Assembly (NCBI RefSeq): GCF_009856625.1
Contig: NZ_CP047241.1
Coordinates: 1,736,001-1,800,000 of the forward strand
DNA length: 64,000 nt
From: Aquitalea denitrificans
GTDB taxonomy: Bacteria > Pseudomonadota > Gammaproteobacteria > Burkholderiales > Chromobacteriaceae
Direction of reading: 5' to 3'
Made by a program: the position numbers and the translations under genes. Positions 29,336 to 35,759 of this stretch are shown piece after piece (the stretch's first letter is position 1; the number at the start of each line of letters is the position of its first letter). The notes beneath the pieces are model-generated. The model made no database searches and was not told the origin of the DNA. It saw nothing but the letters and a program-made list of their open reading frames with translations.

Positions 29336-29899
29336 GCACTTTCCGTATCAGATAGAAAGAAACTAAGTGCGGCAGCAGATCAATGCATTAAAGATTCAAC
29401 GAGTAATCAGTGTGGCGTGGCAAAAGAAATGCTCAAAAAGAACTATGACGACAGTCTGGAAAATGCAATAAAAAATGGTACACCACTACCTATTGATTTA
29501 AAAATCATGACTGCGCAGTATTTTTCCGCCAGAAAAGCATCATTAAGCTATAGCTTTTTAGATGAAAATCAAAGTTATACCGCTTCATTTCAGGCTGCCT
29601 ATGGAATAGGAGGACAGGTTATATGGGATAGTAAAGGTGGGTGGTCAGTATCCCCTGTTGTTGGCCAAGGCATGAGTGGTTTTTGGGGGGTAACCACAAA
29701 TCACTATGGATCTCCAAGTGGAATTCAGTCTCAAGTGTCTGCAAATGGTGGGGCTCTTGTCTCATTCGGATCAACAACAGGCGTAAGTGAAAGTGGCCCA
29801 TTTCTCCAGACGCAATTTGGAGTTGGGCTTGGTGAATTTGTGGGCTCAAAGATACAAGGTGGATTTTCAATCCCAATCAAAAATGGAGAAAATAAATGA
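28871..29899 (+). CDS. Orphan CdiA C-terminal toxin module (silent cassette 1)
   Basis: Homology to CdiA begins at 28799, but the first ATG in frame is at 28871 and lacks a clear ribosome site, so it is probably not normally translated alone. The first ~155 codons are the duplicated pre-toxin region ending NNEVWNN. The last ~187 residues are a different tail: a helical part with two Cys (DQCIKDSTSNQCG), then a glycine- and serine-rich segment (AAYGIGGQVIWDSKGGW, FGVGLGEFVGSKIQGG) of probable beta structure. The tail is unlike the active CdiA tail. A small membrane protein overlaps its stop (ATGA), which suggests a membrane-acting toxin with a membrane immunity protein (inference). No family recognised. 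Confidence 0.8.
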   Translation: MKQQYGTGGDFQRAGQAISAAIQGLVGGDMKGAVTDAAAPYLAQVVKQMTTDADGNTNLAANAMAHAALGALLAAAKGDNPTAGAIGGGIAPITADLVMKQLYPGKEVAELNEEQKQTVAALTTLTGTLAGGLSTGNSAGAVTGGQVANNEVWNNALSVSDRKKLSAAADQCIKDSTSNQCGVAKEMLKKNYDDSLENAIKNGTPLPIDLKIMTAQYFSARKASLSYSFLDENQSYTASFQAAYGIGGQVIWDSKGGWSVSPVVGQGMSGFWGVTTNHYGSPSGIQSQVSANGGALVSFGSTTGVSESGPFLQTQFGVGLGEFVGSKIQGGFSIPIKNGENK

Positions 29900-30144
29900 T
29901 TTTTATTTTATTAATTTTGATAATTATATTTGGAGCACTTTTCCAAAAGAGACTGTGTGAGATTACTGGCGAAGATTTTCATTGGCTTTGGGCGCCAGAT
30001 CATACAACATCATCAAAACTACATATCGCATTATTTTTTAAATATTTAAAATACAAAGATGAAAAGCTCAACTTTTATGGTGTAATTGATCAGTTATTGA
30101 TGTTGTTATTGGTTGTTTTTACATTGATGGATATAGTGCATTAA
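29896..30144 (+). CDS. Putative membrane immunity protein for orphan toxin 1
   Basis: 82 residues starting inside the stop of the orphan module (ATGA overlap). Two hydrophobic segments, MIFILLILIIIFGALF at the N-terminus and about residues 62-80 (LLMLLLVVFTLMDIV), flank a polar, His- and Lys-rich middle (FHWLWAPDHTTSSKLHIAL). A small two-pass inner-membrane protein behind a toxin tail fits immunity against a membrane-targeted toxin. This is inference from position and topology. Its last ~8 codons overlap the beginning of the next displaced tail. Confidence 0.65.
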   Translation: MIFILLILIIIFGALFQKRLCEITGEDFHWLWAPDHTTSSKLHIALFFKYLKYKDEKLNFYGVIDQLLMLLLVVFTLMDIVH

Positions 30145-30185
30145 TTAATGCGACTTATTATAAGAGTCTCGCAGCGCGATATGAC

Positions 30186-30881
30186 ATGAATATTGCGTTT
30201 AATCGTGCACAAGACTTGGCCAGCGGTCGCGCCAACTACAACACCGGGGCCAGCTCTGCCTTCACGGTACAAGGTATTGCACCGGGACAATCCTATGCCA
30301 CCTATGAACAGCAAAACCAGAAAAATTTCTTGGTATTGGCTGGTATTGCAACCCTGCCTGCCGGAGGCTATGGCCTGTTTGGCTCGGCAGTGGGCGATAC
30401 CATGTTGGTATCAGGGGGGATTGCCGGTGGTTTTGATGCGGCAGGGCAATATGCACAAAATTGTGCACAAGGGAATTGCAAGATGAGTGCAATCAATCCG
30501 GTGCAATCCTTGTTTGCCGCGAATACGGCGATGGTGGCGGGGCCGATGGTGGGGCCTGTGGGAAGTCAGATTTCTTCAATTTTTAGAATGTCTAATTCAG
30601 CAGGAGCGACCATGTCGAGTGGTTTTTTTGGTGCTGGGGTTGGTTGTGTGAATACCAGCTTTAATAATGTGTATGGCGAAAGGAATGATAATGCATGGGC
30701 CTCTGCCGGGTATGGTGTTGTTTTTGGAGGGGCGGGGCCAGCTATTGGGGCCGGGATGCTTCGTTGGGATGGTTCGCCTTTGAATGCTAGTTATTTAAAT
30801 AACATAATTTCCAATTTTCCATCATTTTTACCTGTATCGTCAGATTTAAGTGGAGTTGATAGTAAAGGTGGTGTGAAATGA
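30186..30881 (+). CDS. Second orphan CdiA-type C-terminal fragment (silent cassette 2)
   Basis: 231 residues from the first ATG, but the frame is open from 30090 and the peptide upstream of the ATG looks genuine (SALINATYYKSLAARYD, about 30132 onward). The element is therefore probably a displaced gene tail without its own start. It is rich in Gly, Ala and Ser with hydrophobic stretches (LAGIATLPAGGYGLFG, MVAGPMVGPVGSQ, GYGVVFGGAGPAIGAG), and has Cys at QNCAQGNC and GVGCVN. This composition resembles C-terminal parts of large haemagglutinin/adhesin toxins with membrane-inserting segments. It does not carry the pre-toxin duplication of cassette 1. The next small membrane gene overlaps its stop (ATGA). 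Confidence 0.65.
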   Translation: MNIAFNRAQDLASGRANYNTGASSAFTVQGIAPGQSYATYEQQNQKNFLVLAGIATLPAGGYGLFGSAVGDTMLVSGGIAGGFDAAGQYAQNCAQGNCKMSAINPVQSLFAANTAMVAGPMVGPVGSQISSIFRMSNSAGATMSSGFFGAGVGCVNTSFNNVYGERNDNAWASAGYGVVFGGAGPAIGAGMLRWDGSPLNASYLNNIISNFPSFLPVSSDLSGVDSKGGVK

Positions 30882-31279
30882 AGGAAATATTAATTAGAGC
30901 GATTCGAATAATCGTATTTTTTACGTTTTGGCCAATTGCTTGGTATGTGTCGAGAGCTATTGATCCTAAGCGGTTGCATCATCTTTTTATAGGCTTGTGC
31001 TGGCCCGTTTTCGGTTATCAGGCCATTGGGCATGGGTATGAATGGTTGAACTATATATGTGCAGAAACAGGATTGATGTGTGATGGATCTTCGCAGCCAA
31101 GACCCGAACTAACTGCATGGCGCTATATGTACGGAACCCCAATATGTATCATACTTTCCCTGTTTATGCTGAATAAATTCAGAATGCGAATGATGACAGT
31201 GCGACGCAGGCTGAAACAGCATCGGCAGAACTACGGTCAAGTTGCCACGGCTTCCCGCCGTTGCTTTTGGTGGGTGTGA
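30878..31279 (+). CDS. Putative membrane immunity protein for orphan toxin 2
   Basis: 133 residues with ATGA overlap to the preceding toxin-like fragment. Hydrophobic segments at about residues 8-25 (IRIIVFFTFWPIAWYV), 36-50 and 88-100 make it an inner-membrane protein. A Cys pair (YICAETGLMC) lies in the loop between segments. The last ~28 residues are basic and of clearly higher GC than the rest (RRRLKQHRQNYGQVATASRR), which may mark a junction with foreign sequence. The immunity role is inferred from position, size and topology only. Confidence 0.55.
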   Translation: MKEILIRAIRIIVFFTFWPIAWYVSRAIDPKRLHHLFIGLCWPVFGYQAIGHGYEWLNYICAETGLMCDGSSQPRPELTAWRYMYGTPICIILSLFMLNKFRMRMMTVRRRLKQHRQNYGQVATASRRCFWWV

Positions 31280-31337
31280 CATCGCTCTTTGATGTTTTGA
31301 TTGCCAGCATAGTATTAAATTTATAGGGGAATATAGC

Positions 31338-31994
31338 ATGCCTTTTGCACCGGTTTGGCGACGGCTTGTTGCATTTTTTATTGACTGTATTCTACTAGGC
31401 CTGCTCTTGATGGTCATCGGTCTTGCTTTTACAGACTGGCTTGCTGTGATCGGTAATTGGGGGCGCCTGATAACATTGTCTTTAGTATTGGTTTACTTTG
31501 GCGTTCTTGATAGCTCTGATGGTGGAGGGCGGACATTTGGAAAAAAATTACTCAAGATTGAAGTTCGTGCAACTGATTGTAGTTTGCCTAGCCTTCGGGC
31601 AGGCATGATACGCAGTCTGCCAGTCACAGTGATAATCTCTGCGAATGGCATGGTTACCAATATTGTATGGATAGATCTGTTTTTTTCTTTTGCTTGGTCA
31701 AGCTTTACGTTGTTGCTGCTTTACATGACAGTTTTCTATCGCAAGCAGGGCCGCTTACCGCAAGACCTGCTTGCAGGGACTGTGGTTGTTAGGGATACGG
31801 TTCGGTATTTTGATGTTGCCGACAGTAAGCGTTGCCTGAATATTGGCATGATAGTGTGTGTGCTTATTGCTTTGGTGGCTTTTATTTATAAAATGCGTGA
31901 TGATGGATCTGAAAGTGCCCGCATTGCATGGCGGGATGTGCAAGAAAAGTTAGATCTAAAAGGCTCCATCTTCAATATTCAAAAACCACTATAA
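31338..31994 (+). CDS. RDD-family membrane protein (probably truncated by a frameshift)
   Basis: 218 residues. The N-terminal MPFAPVWRRLVAFFIDCILLGLLL carries the R..A...D start of RDD domains, and GGGRTFGKKLLKIEVR is the conserved inter-helix loop. Four to five membrane segments are visible, the last near residue 170-186. The function of RDD proteins is mostly transport-related or unknown. The frame stops shortly after an A5 run (31981-31985). The sequence continues in frame 2 with a sensible soluble domain to 32227, so the original protein was probably about 295 residues. It is AT-rich and belongs to the accessory region; whether it relates to the CDI cassettes is unknown. Confidence 0.8.
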   Translation: MPFAPVWRRLVAFFIDCILLGLLLMVIGLAFTDWLAVIGNWGRLITLSLVLVYFGVLDSSDGGGRTFGKKLLKIEVRATDCSLPSLRAGMIRSLPVTVIISANGMVTNIVWIDLFFSFAWSSFTLLLLYMTVFYRKQGRLPQDLLAGTVVVRDTVRYFDVADSKRCLNIGMIVCVLIALVAFIYKMRDDGSESARIAWRDVQEKLDLKGSIFNIQKPL

Positions 31995-32227
31995 ATGACA
32001 AGTCGCACTTGACAGTCAATATCATAGTTAATAATAAAAAATTACTTAATGAGGTGGCTGCTGCTCGTATTGCCAATGCCATATTTTTGGGTGGATTTAG
32101 TGGTATTACGACCGGAGAGAAACTGACCGTTAATCTGGGGTATGGGTTCAATCTTGGATTGGTGCAAAGTGTAAGTTGGATGCCATTTCATCACACACAA
32201 GCAGAGTGGGCTGCACTAATACAGTGA
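31987..32227 (+). pseudogene. Displaced C-terminal domain of the RDD protein (other frame)
   Basis: About 75-80 codons open in frame 2 relative to the RDD gene in frame 0. The peptide reads TTINDKSHLTVNIIVNNKK, then NEVAAARIANAIFLGG, LGYGFNLGLVQSVSW and HTQAEWAALIQ, followed by TGA. It is well-ordered and protein-like rather than random. Adding one base in the A5 run at 31981-31985 would fuse it seamlessly to the RDD protein. An ATG-started ORF from 31928 covers it, but its first ~20 codons are only an overlap of the RDD gene in another frame. It could be a real frameshift mutation, a sequencing error, or recoding. Confidence 0.5.
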
Positions 32228-32302
32228 ATTTGAAATGGCTTGATTTGTGAGTGAAACAATTCGTACATGTCATTTTCTCCACTTCAGAGCGACGCCGCAA
32301 GC

Positions 32303-32836
32303 ATGCAAAACCAACACGCTCTTGTTTTGCTAGCGCTGTTTTCAGCCCTACTCACTGCCTGTCAGTCCGTCGGCGTGCAGTATCCCTTCCCCACTGCAAT
32401 GGAGCCATCTGCCGAATTACAAGGCAAGGAGGGCGGCATGATCAATACCTTTGATGCTGAAGGGTGCTATGTCGGACGTACCAGTGTGACCGATAAGGTA
32501 CGTTTACGGGCGGGTGATCCTGTGGTGCTGGCGTATGAAGTGGTGCTGAATGCATCCGCGTACAACACCATCTATAACGTTCCGCCGATCACATGTACTC
32601 AGCTGTTCAGCTTTATCCCACAGGCGAATGCCCGCTACGTATTACGTGGTGATATTACCTATGTGGATGGCAAGAATCTGTTTGATAAAACCATTGCCAT
32701 TCGTAGCTGTGAAACTGGTTTGAAGCAGCGCCTGCAAGATGGCGCATTCATAGATGTACCCGTCACTTATCTGGGCTTACAGCGCAAACGCTGGAACTGT
32801 CTGCAAGCCTCTCCACTATTAGATAACCCCCCCTAA
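32303..32836 (+). CDS. Hypothetical outer-membrane or periplasmic lipoprotein
   Basis: 177 residues from the ATG at 32303, giving a compact lipoprotein signal (MQNQHALVLLALFSALLTAC) with the lipobox LLTAC. An in-frame ATG at 32267 would add 12 residues. The mature part is small and beta-rich, with four Cys beyond the lipid-attached one (GCYVG, PITCTQ, RSCETG, WNCLQ) that could form two disulfides. No domain is recognised; the layout resembles small lipoproteins found near secretion or toxin loci. It lies downstream of the RDD region and ends in a strong terminator. Confidence 0.75.
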   Translation: MQNQHALVLLALFSALLTACQSVGVQYPFPTAMEPSAELQGKEGGMINTFDAEGCYVGRTSVTDKVRLRAGDPVVLAYEVVLNASAYNTIYNVPPITCTQLFSFIPQANARYVLRGDITYVDGKNLFDKTIAIRSCETGLKQRLQDGAFIDVPVTYLGLQRKRWNCLQASPLLDNPP

Positions 32837-32839
32837 ACC

Positions 32840-32877
32840 AACAGCCCGGCTATCCATTTGGCTGCCGGGCTGTTGTT
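32840..32877. terminator. Terminator between convergent lipoprotein gene and small helical gene
   Basis: 11-bp perfect arms (AACAGCCCGGC and complement) with a 13-base loop, followed by GTTC. It sits between genes transcribed towards each other and may serve both. Confidence 0.75.
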
Positions 32878-32887
32878 CATGGCAGGC

Positions 32888-33172
32888 TTAAGCCAGCAAT
32901 TGCTGTTGTTGCTGCTGCAAACGCAGCAAGCCCTGCATCAGGTGAAGGCGGTAGGCATCAGACGGGTGCAATGCAAGCAATGCCAGCGCCGCCTCCAGCG
33001 TCTGGGCCTGTTCCCGTAATGCGGATTCCAGCTGGGCAAAACTATGTACCAAATCCTGCACCGGGCTGCGCAGCGCGGCAAAGCGGTCCTGTTGCAACAT
33101 GGCTTGCAGCAGCACGATGTGCTGGCGCATCTGAGGTAATACAGCAAGGGGTGGGGGATCAGTCGTCAACAT
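32888..33172 (-). CDS. Small helical protein of unknown function
   Basis: 94 residues starting at the ATG at 33172, preceded by a GAGGGAG ribosome site. A longer in-frame ORF to 33427 exists, but its extra N-terminus runs through a structured repeat region and looks non-coding. The protein is almost entirely alpha-helical and Leu/Gln-rich (LVHSFAQLESALREQAQTLEAALALL), ending in a glutamine run. The pattern resembles flagellar-type or FliT-like small chaperones, but no signature residues support that. No function is assigned. Confidence 0.6.
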   Translation of the reverse strand: MLTTDPPPLAVLPQMRQHIVLLQAMLQQDRFAALRSPVQDLVHSFAQLESALREQAQTLEAALALLALHPSDAYRLHLMQGLLRLQQQQQQLLA

Positions 33173-33288
33173 TGCACTCCCTCGAAGTAAACCGTTGCGG
33201 GAGGTGCGAACAAATAGATGAGAAATAGCAATCGGCTCCTGATTAAGGTAAGCCTGCCCCCGACGCCAATCGGGGTGGCAGGCACATG

Positions 33289-33433
33289 GCAGGATTGGCG
33301 TACCGTAATCAGGAACGGCGCCTCGTAAGAGGCTCCCACCATGGCCCGCCATAGAAGACGTGCAATGGTGTACGGACGCGACAAAGCATGGGCTTTGACC
33401 AAAGTCCGTCTGATTACAGGACGCCAATCCCGA
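33289..33433. repeat. Long imperfect inverted repeat with internal hairpin
   Basis: The left arm begins GGATTGGCGTACCGTAATCA (about 33292) and the right arm is its near-complement ending GACGCCAATCC (33430). The arms are about 22-27 bases with two mismatches and roughly 95 bases apart. A small perfect hairpin (GCCTC GTAA GAGGC) lies inside near 33320. A third partial copy, CCTGATTA...ACGCCAATC, lies at 33238-33271. It may be a structured RNA or a miniature palindromic element; no target-site duplication is evident. Confidence 0.6.
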
Positions 33434-33603
33434 TGCCGCTATTGAACGGCACGGAGGGGATTATCTAGTGCAGCGGGTGGGAAGGCAAGAAACATGGGCG
33501 CAAAGCTGGGCTGCCAGCTATGGCCTGTCCGGTGCTGTGGCAGGGGCTGTTGTCTTACGCGCTGAAGGGGGAAGTATCTGACCTGTATCGGCCATGGTAA
33601 AAA

Positions 33604-33638
33604 AACAGCCCGGCAAGCAAGGCTTGTCGGGCTGTTTG
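33604..33638 (-). terminator. Terminator of ackA-pta
   Basis: Arms AACAGCCCGGCAAGC and GCTTGTCGGGCTGTT (one mismatch) with a 3-base loop. On the minus strand the second arm is followed by a run of T, 18 bases after the pta stop. Confidence 0.85.
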
Positions 33639-33655
33639 CCGGCTGATGCGCAGGG

Positions 33656-35734
33656 TTAGCGCTTGTCGGCCTGAATGGCAGTCAGGGCGATGGTGTAGAC
33701 AATGTCGTCCACCAGTGCGCCGCGCGACAGGTCGTTTACCGGCTTGCGCAGGCCTTGCAGCATGGGGCCGACGCTGACTACGCCTGCAGAGCGCTGTACT
33801 GCCTTGTAGGTGGTGTTGCCGGTGTTGAGGTCCGGGAACACAAACACGGTGGCGCGACCGGCCACGGTGCTGTCCGGGGCCTTTTGGCGGCCTACGGACT
33901 CCACGCTGGCAGCGTCGTATTGCATCGGGCCGTCGATTTCCAGGTCCGGGCGCTTTTCCTTGGCAATACGGGTGGCTTCGCGCACTTTTTCCACGTCCGA
34001 GCCGCTGCCGGAGCTGCCGGTGGAGTAGGAAATCATCGCGACGCGCGGCGGAATGCCAAAGGCGGCGGCGGAGTCGGCAGACTGGATGGCAATGTCGGCC
34101 AGGTCTTCGGCGGTCGGGTCCGGGTTGACAGCACAGTCACCATAAACCAGCACCTGTTCCGGCATCAGCATGAAGAACACGCTGGAAACCAGCTTGGCTT
34201 CCGGGGCGGTCTTGATCAGCTGCAGGGCAGGGCGGATGGTGTTGGCGGTGGTGTGTACCGCACCGGAAACCAGCCCGTCCACTTCGCCCAGCGCCAGCAT
34301 CATGGTGCCCAGTACCACATTGTCTTCCAGCTGTTGCTCGGCCATCGGTGCGTTCAGGCCCTTGCCCTTGCGCAGTTCCACCATGGGCTGGATGTAGTTG
34401 CCGCGTACTTCGTTGGGATCGAGGATTTCGATCGAAGCGGGCAGGGTGACGCCCTGGGCTTCGGCGATCTGTTCGATCTCGATGCGGTTGCCGATCAGCA
34501 CGCAATGGGCGATGCCCTTTTCCTGGCAGATGGCGGCTGCCTTGACGGTGCGCGGCTCGTTGCCTTCCGGCAGTACGATGCGTTTGCCGGCGCGGCGGGC
34601 TTTTTCCATCAGCTGGTAGCGGAAGGCCGGTGGCGGCATGCGGTGCTCGCGCGGTGCGCCCACATTGCGCTTGAGCTTGTCGGCATCCAGATGCTCGGCG
34701 ACAAAGTCGATCACCCGCTCCATGCGTTCCAGGTCGTCCGCTGGCACCTGGCGGCTCATATTGCTGAGGAAGCTGGCAGTTTCGAAGGTGTTGTGGGTGG
34801 TGGACATTACCGGCAGGCCGCTGGTGAAGGCCTGGTGGCAAAGTTGCTGGATGCGCGGATCGGGCAGCGAGTCGCAGGTCAGCAGCAGGCCGGCCAGCGG
34901 CACGCCATTCATGGCGGCCATGGAAGTGCCCAGCACGATGTCTTCGCGATCGCCGGCGGTGACAATCAGCGCACCTGGCTTGAGCAGATGCACCACATTG
35001 GGTACGGTGCGCGCGGTCACCGCCATGCTGCGTACGCGGCGACGGCTGATTTGCCCGGCGTGCAGCACGCGTGCCTGCATGTAGTGGGCTACGTCCAGCG
35101 TGCGCGGGGCCAGCAGCTCTGGCTCGTTGGGGATGGCACCTATCATGGGCAGGCGGTTTTTCTGCAGCAGATGGCCAGCTTCCTGAATCTCCATCGCCAG
35201 TTGCTGGGCGTTTTGCTCCTTGGGCAGACGGTTCAGGATGTAACCCGCCACGTGGCCGGGCTGGGCACCAAAGGCTTGTACGCTCAGCTCCAGCTGTTCG
35301 GCAATTTCATGGCTGGCAAGCTTGTCGGCAGCAGTCACCAGAATGGTCTGCGCCTGCAGGTTGCGGGCAATCTTGGTGTTGAGGAAGGTGGAGAACACCT
35401 GTTTCTGGTCCGGTACCAGGCCTTCCACAATCATCAGGTCCACATTGTGCGAGGCCTGCTGGTAGAGCGAGACCACTTCTTCCATCAACTGGTCGATTTC
35501 GCCCTGCGATAGCAGGTGCTCCACCCGTTCCATGGCCAGTGGTTCTGGCGGGTTGAGGTGGCAGATGGCGCGGGCGAAGTGGGTGGAGCGCTCCGGCGAG
35601 CTGTCCGCCCCCTGGGCGATGGGTTTGACAAAACCCACGCGCAGGCCGGATTGCTCCAGCGCGCGGATCATGCCCAGAGCTACCGAGGTGAGTCCGGCAT
35701 CAAAGCCGGTCGGTGCCAGGAAAAAAGTATGCAT
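33656..35734 (-). CDS. pta: Phosphate acetyltransferase
   Basis: 692 residues, the long (enterobacterial-type) Pta form. The N-terminus (MHTFFLAPTGFDAGLTSVALGM) is a BioD-like P-loop-type domain. A DRTGG domain follows in the middle, and the C-terminal PTA_PTB catalytic domain contains LPEGNEPRTVKAA, GLVSGAVHTTANTIRPALQ and SYSTGSSGSGSDVEKVREA. It converts acetyl-CoA plus phosphate to acetyl phosphate. It lies 25 bases downstream of ackA in the same direction, forming the acetate overflow/activation operon. The start at 35734 is the conserved MHTFFL; the in-frame ATG at 35800 would overlap ackA. Confidence 0.97.
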   Translation of the reverse strand: MHTFFLAPTGFDAGLTSVALGMIRALEQSGLRVGFVKPIAQGADSSPERSTHFARAICHLNPPEPLAMERVEHLLSQGEIDQLMEEVVSLYQQASHNVDLMIVEGLVPDQKQVFSTFLNTKIARNLQAQTILVTAADKLASHEIAEQLELSVQAFGAQPGHVAGYILNRLPKEQNAQQLAMEIQEAGHLLQKNRLPMIGAIPNEPELLAPRTLDVAHYMQARVLHAGQISRRRVRSMAVTARTVPNVVHLLKPGALIVTAGDREDIVLGTSMAAMNGVPLAGLLLTCDSLPDPRIQQLCHQAFTSGLPVMSTTHNTFETASFLSNMSRQVPADDLERMERVIDFVAEHLDADKLKRNVGAPREHRMPPPAFRYQLMEKARRAGKRIVLPEGNEPRTVKAAAICQEKGIAHCVLIGNRIEIEQIAEAQGVTLPASIEILDPNEVRGNYIQPMVELRKGKGLNAPMAEQQLEDNVVLGTMMLALGEVDGLVSGAVHTTANTIRPALQLIKTAPEAKLVSSVFFMLMPEQVLVYGDCAVNPDPTAEDLADIAIQSADSAAAFGIPPRVAMISYSTGSSGSGSDVEKVREATRIAKEKRPDLEIDGPMQYDAASVESVGRQKAPDSTVAGRATVFVFPDLNTGNTTYKAVQRSAGVVSVGPMLQGLRKPVNDLSRGALVDDIVYTIALTAIQADKR

Positions 35735-35759
35735 GCTTCTGACTCTTTCTTGCGCTGCC

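Larger units (their letters stand above)
33173..33655. other. Repeat-bearing intergenic region with a possible coding remnant
   Basis: No complete gene. It holds three copies of ACGCCAATC-type sequence in two orientations (about 33238-33433). It also holds a frame without start (33414-33581) whose translation (ERHGGDYLVQRV, ETWAQSWAASYGLSGAVAG) looks like the end of a decayed gene, and the pta terminator at its right end. Confidence 0.5.

Noticed and set aside
26956..31279. Insertion sequence or transposon as the cause of the duplication
   Set aside because: No transposase, terminal inverted repeats or target-site duplications were seen; the borders coincide with a protein domain boundary.
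32888..33427. Longer 179-codon version of the small minus-strand gene
   Set aside because: The extra N-terminus runs through the palindromic element, while the ATG at 33172 has a good ribosome site.
33755..35512. 585-codon open frame on the plus strand
   Set aside because: Antisense shadow of pta; the pta reading carries all catalytic motifs.
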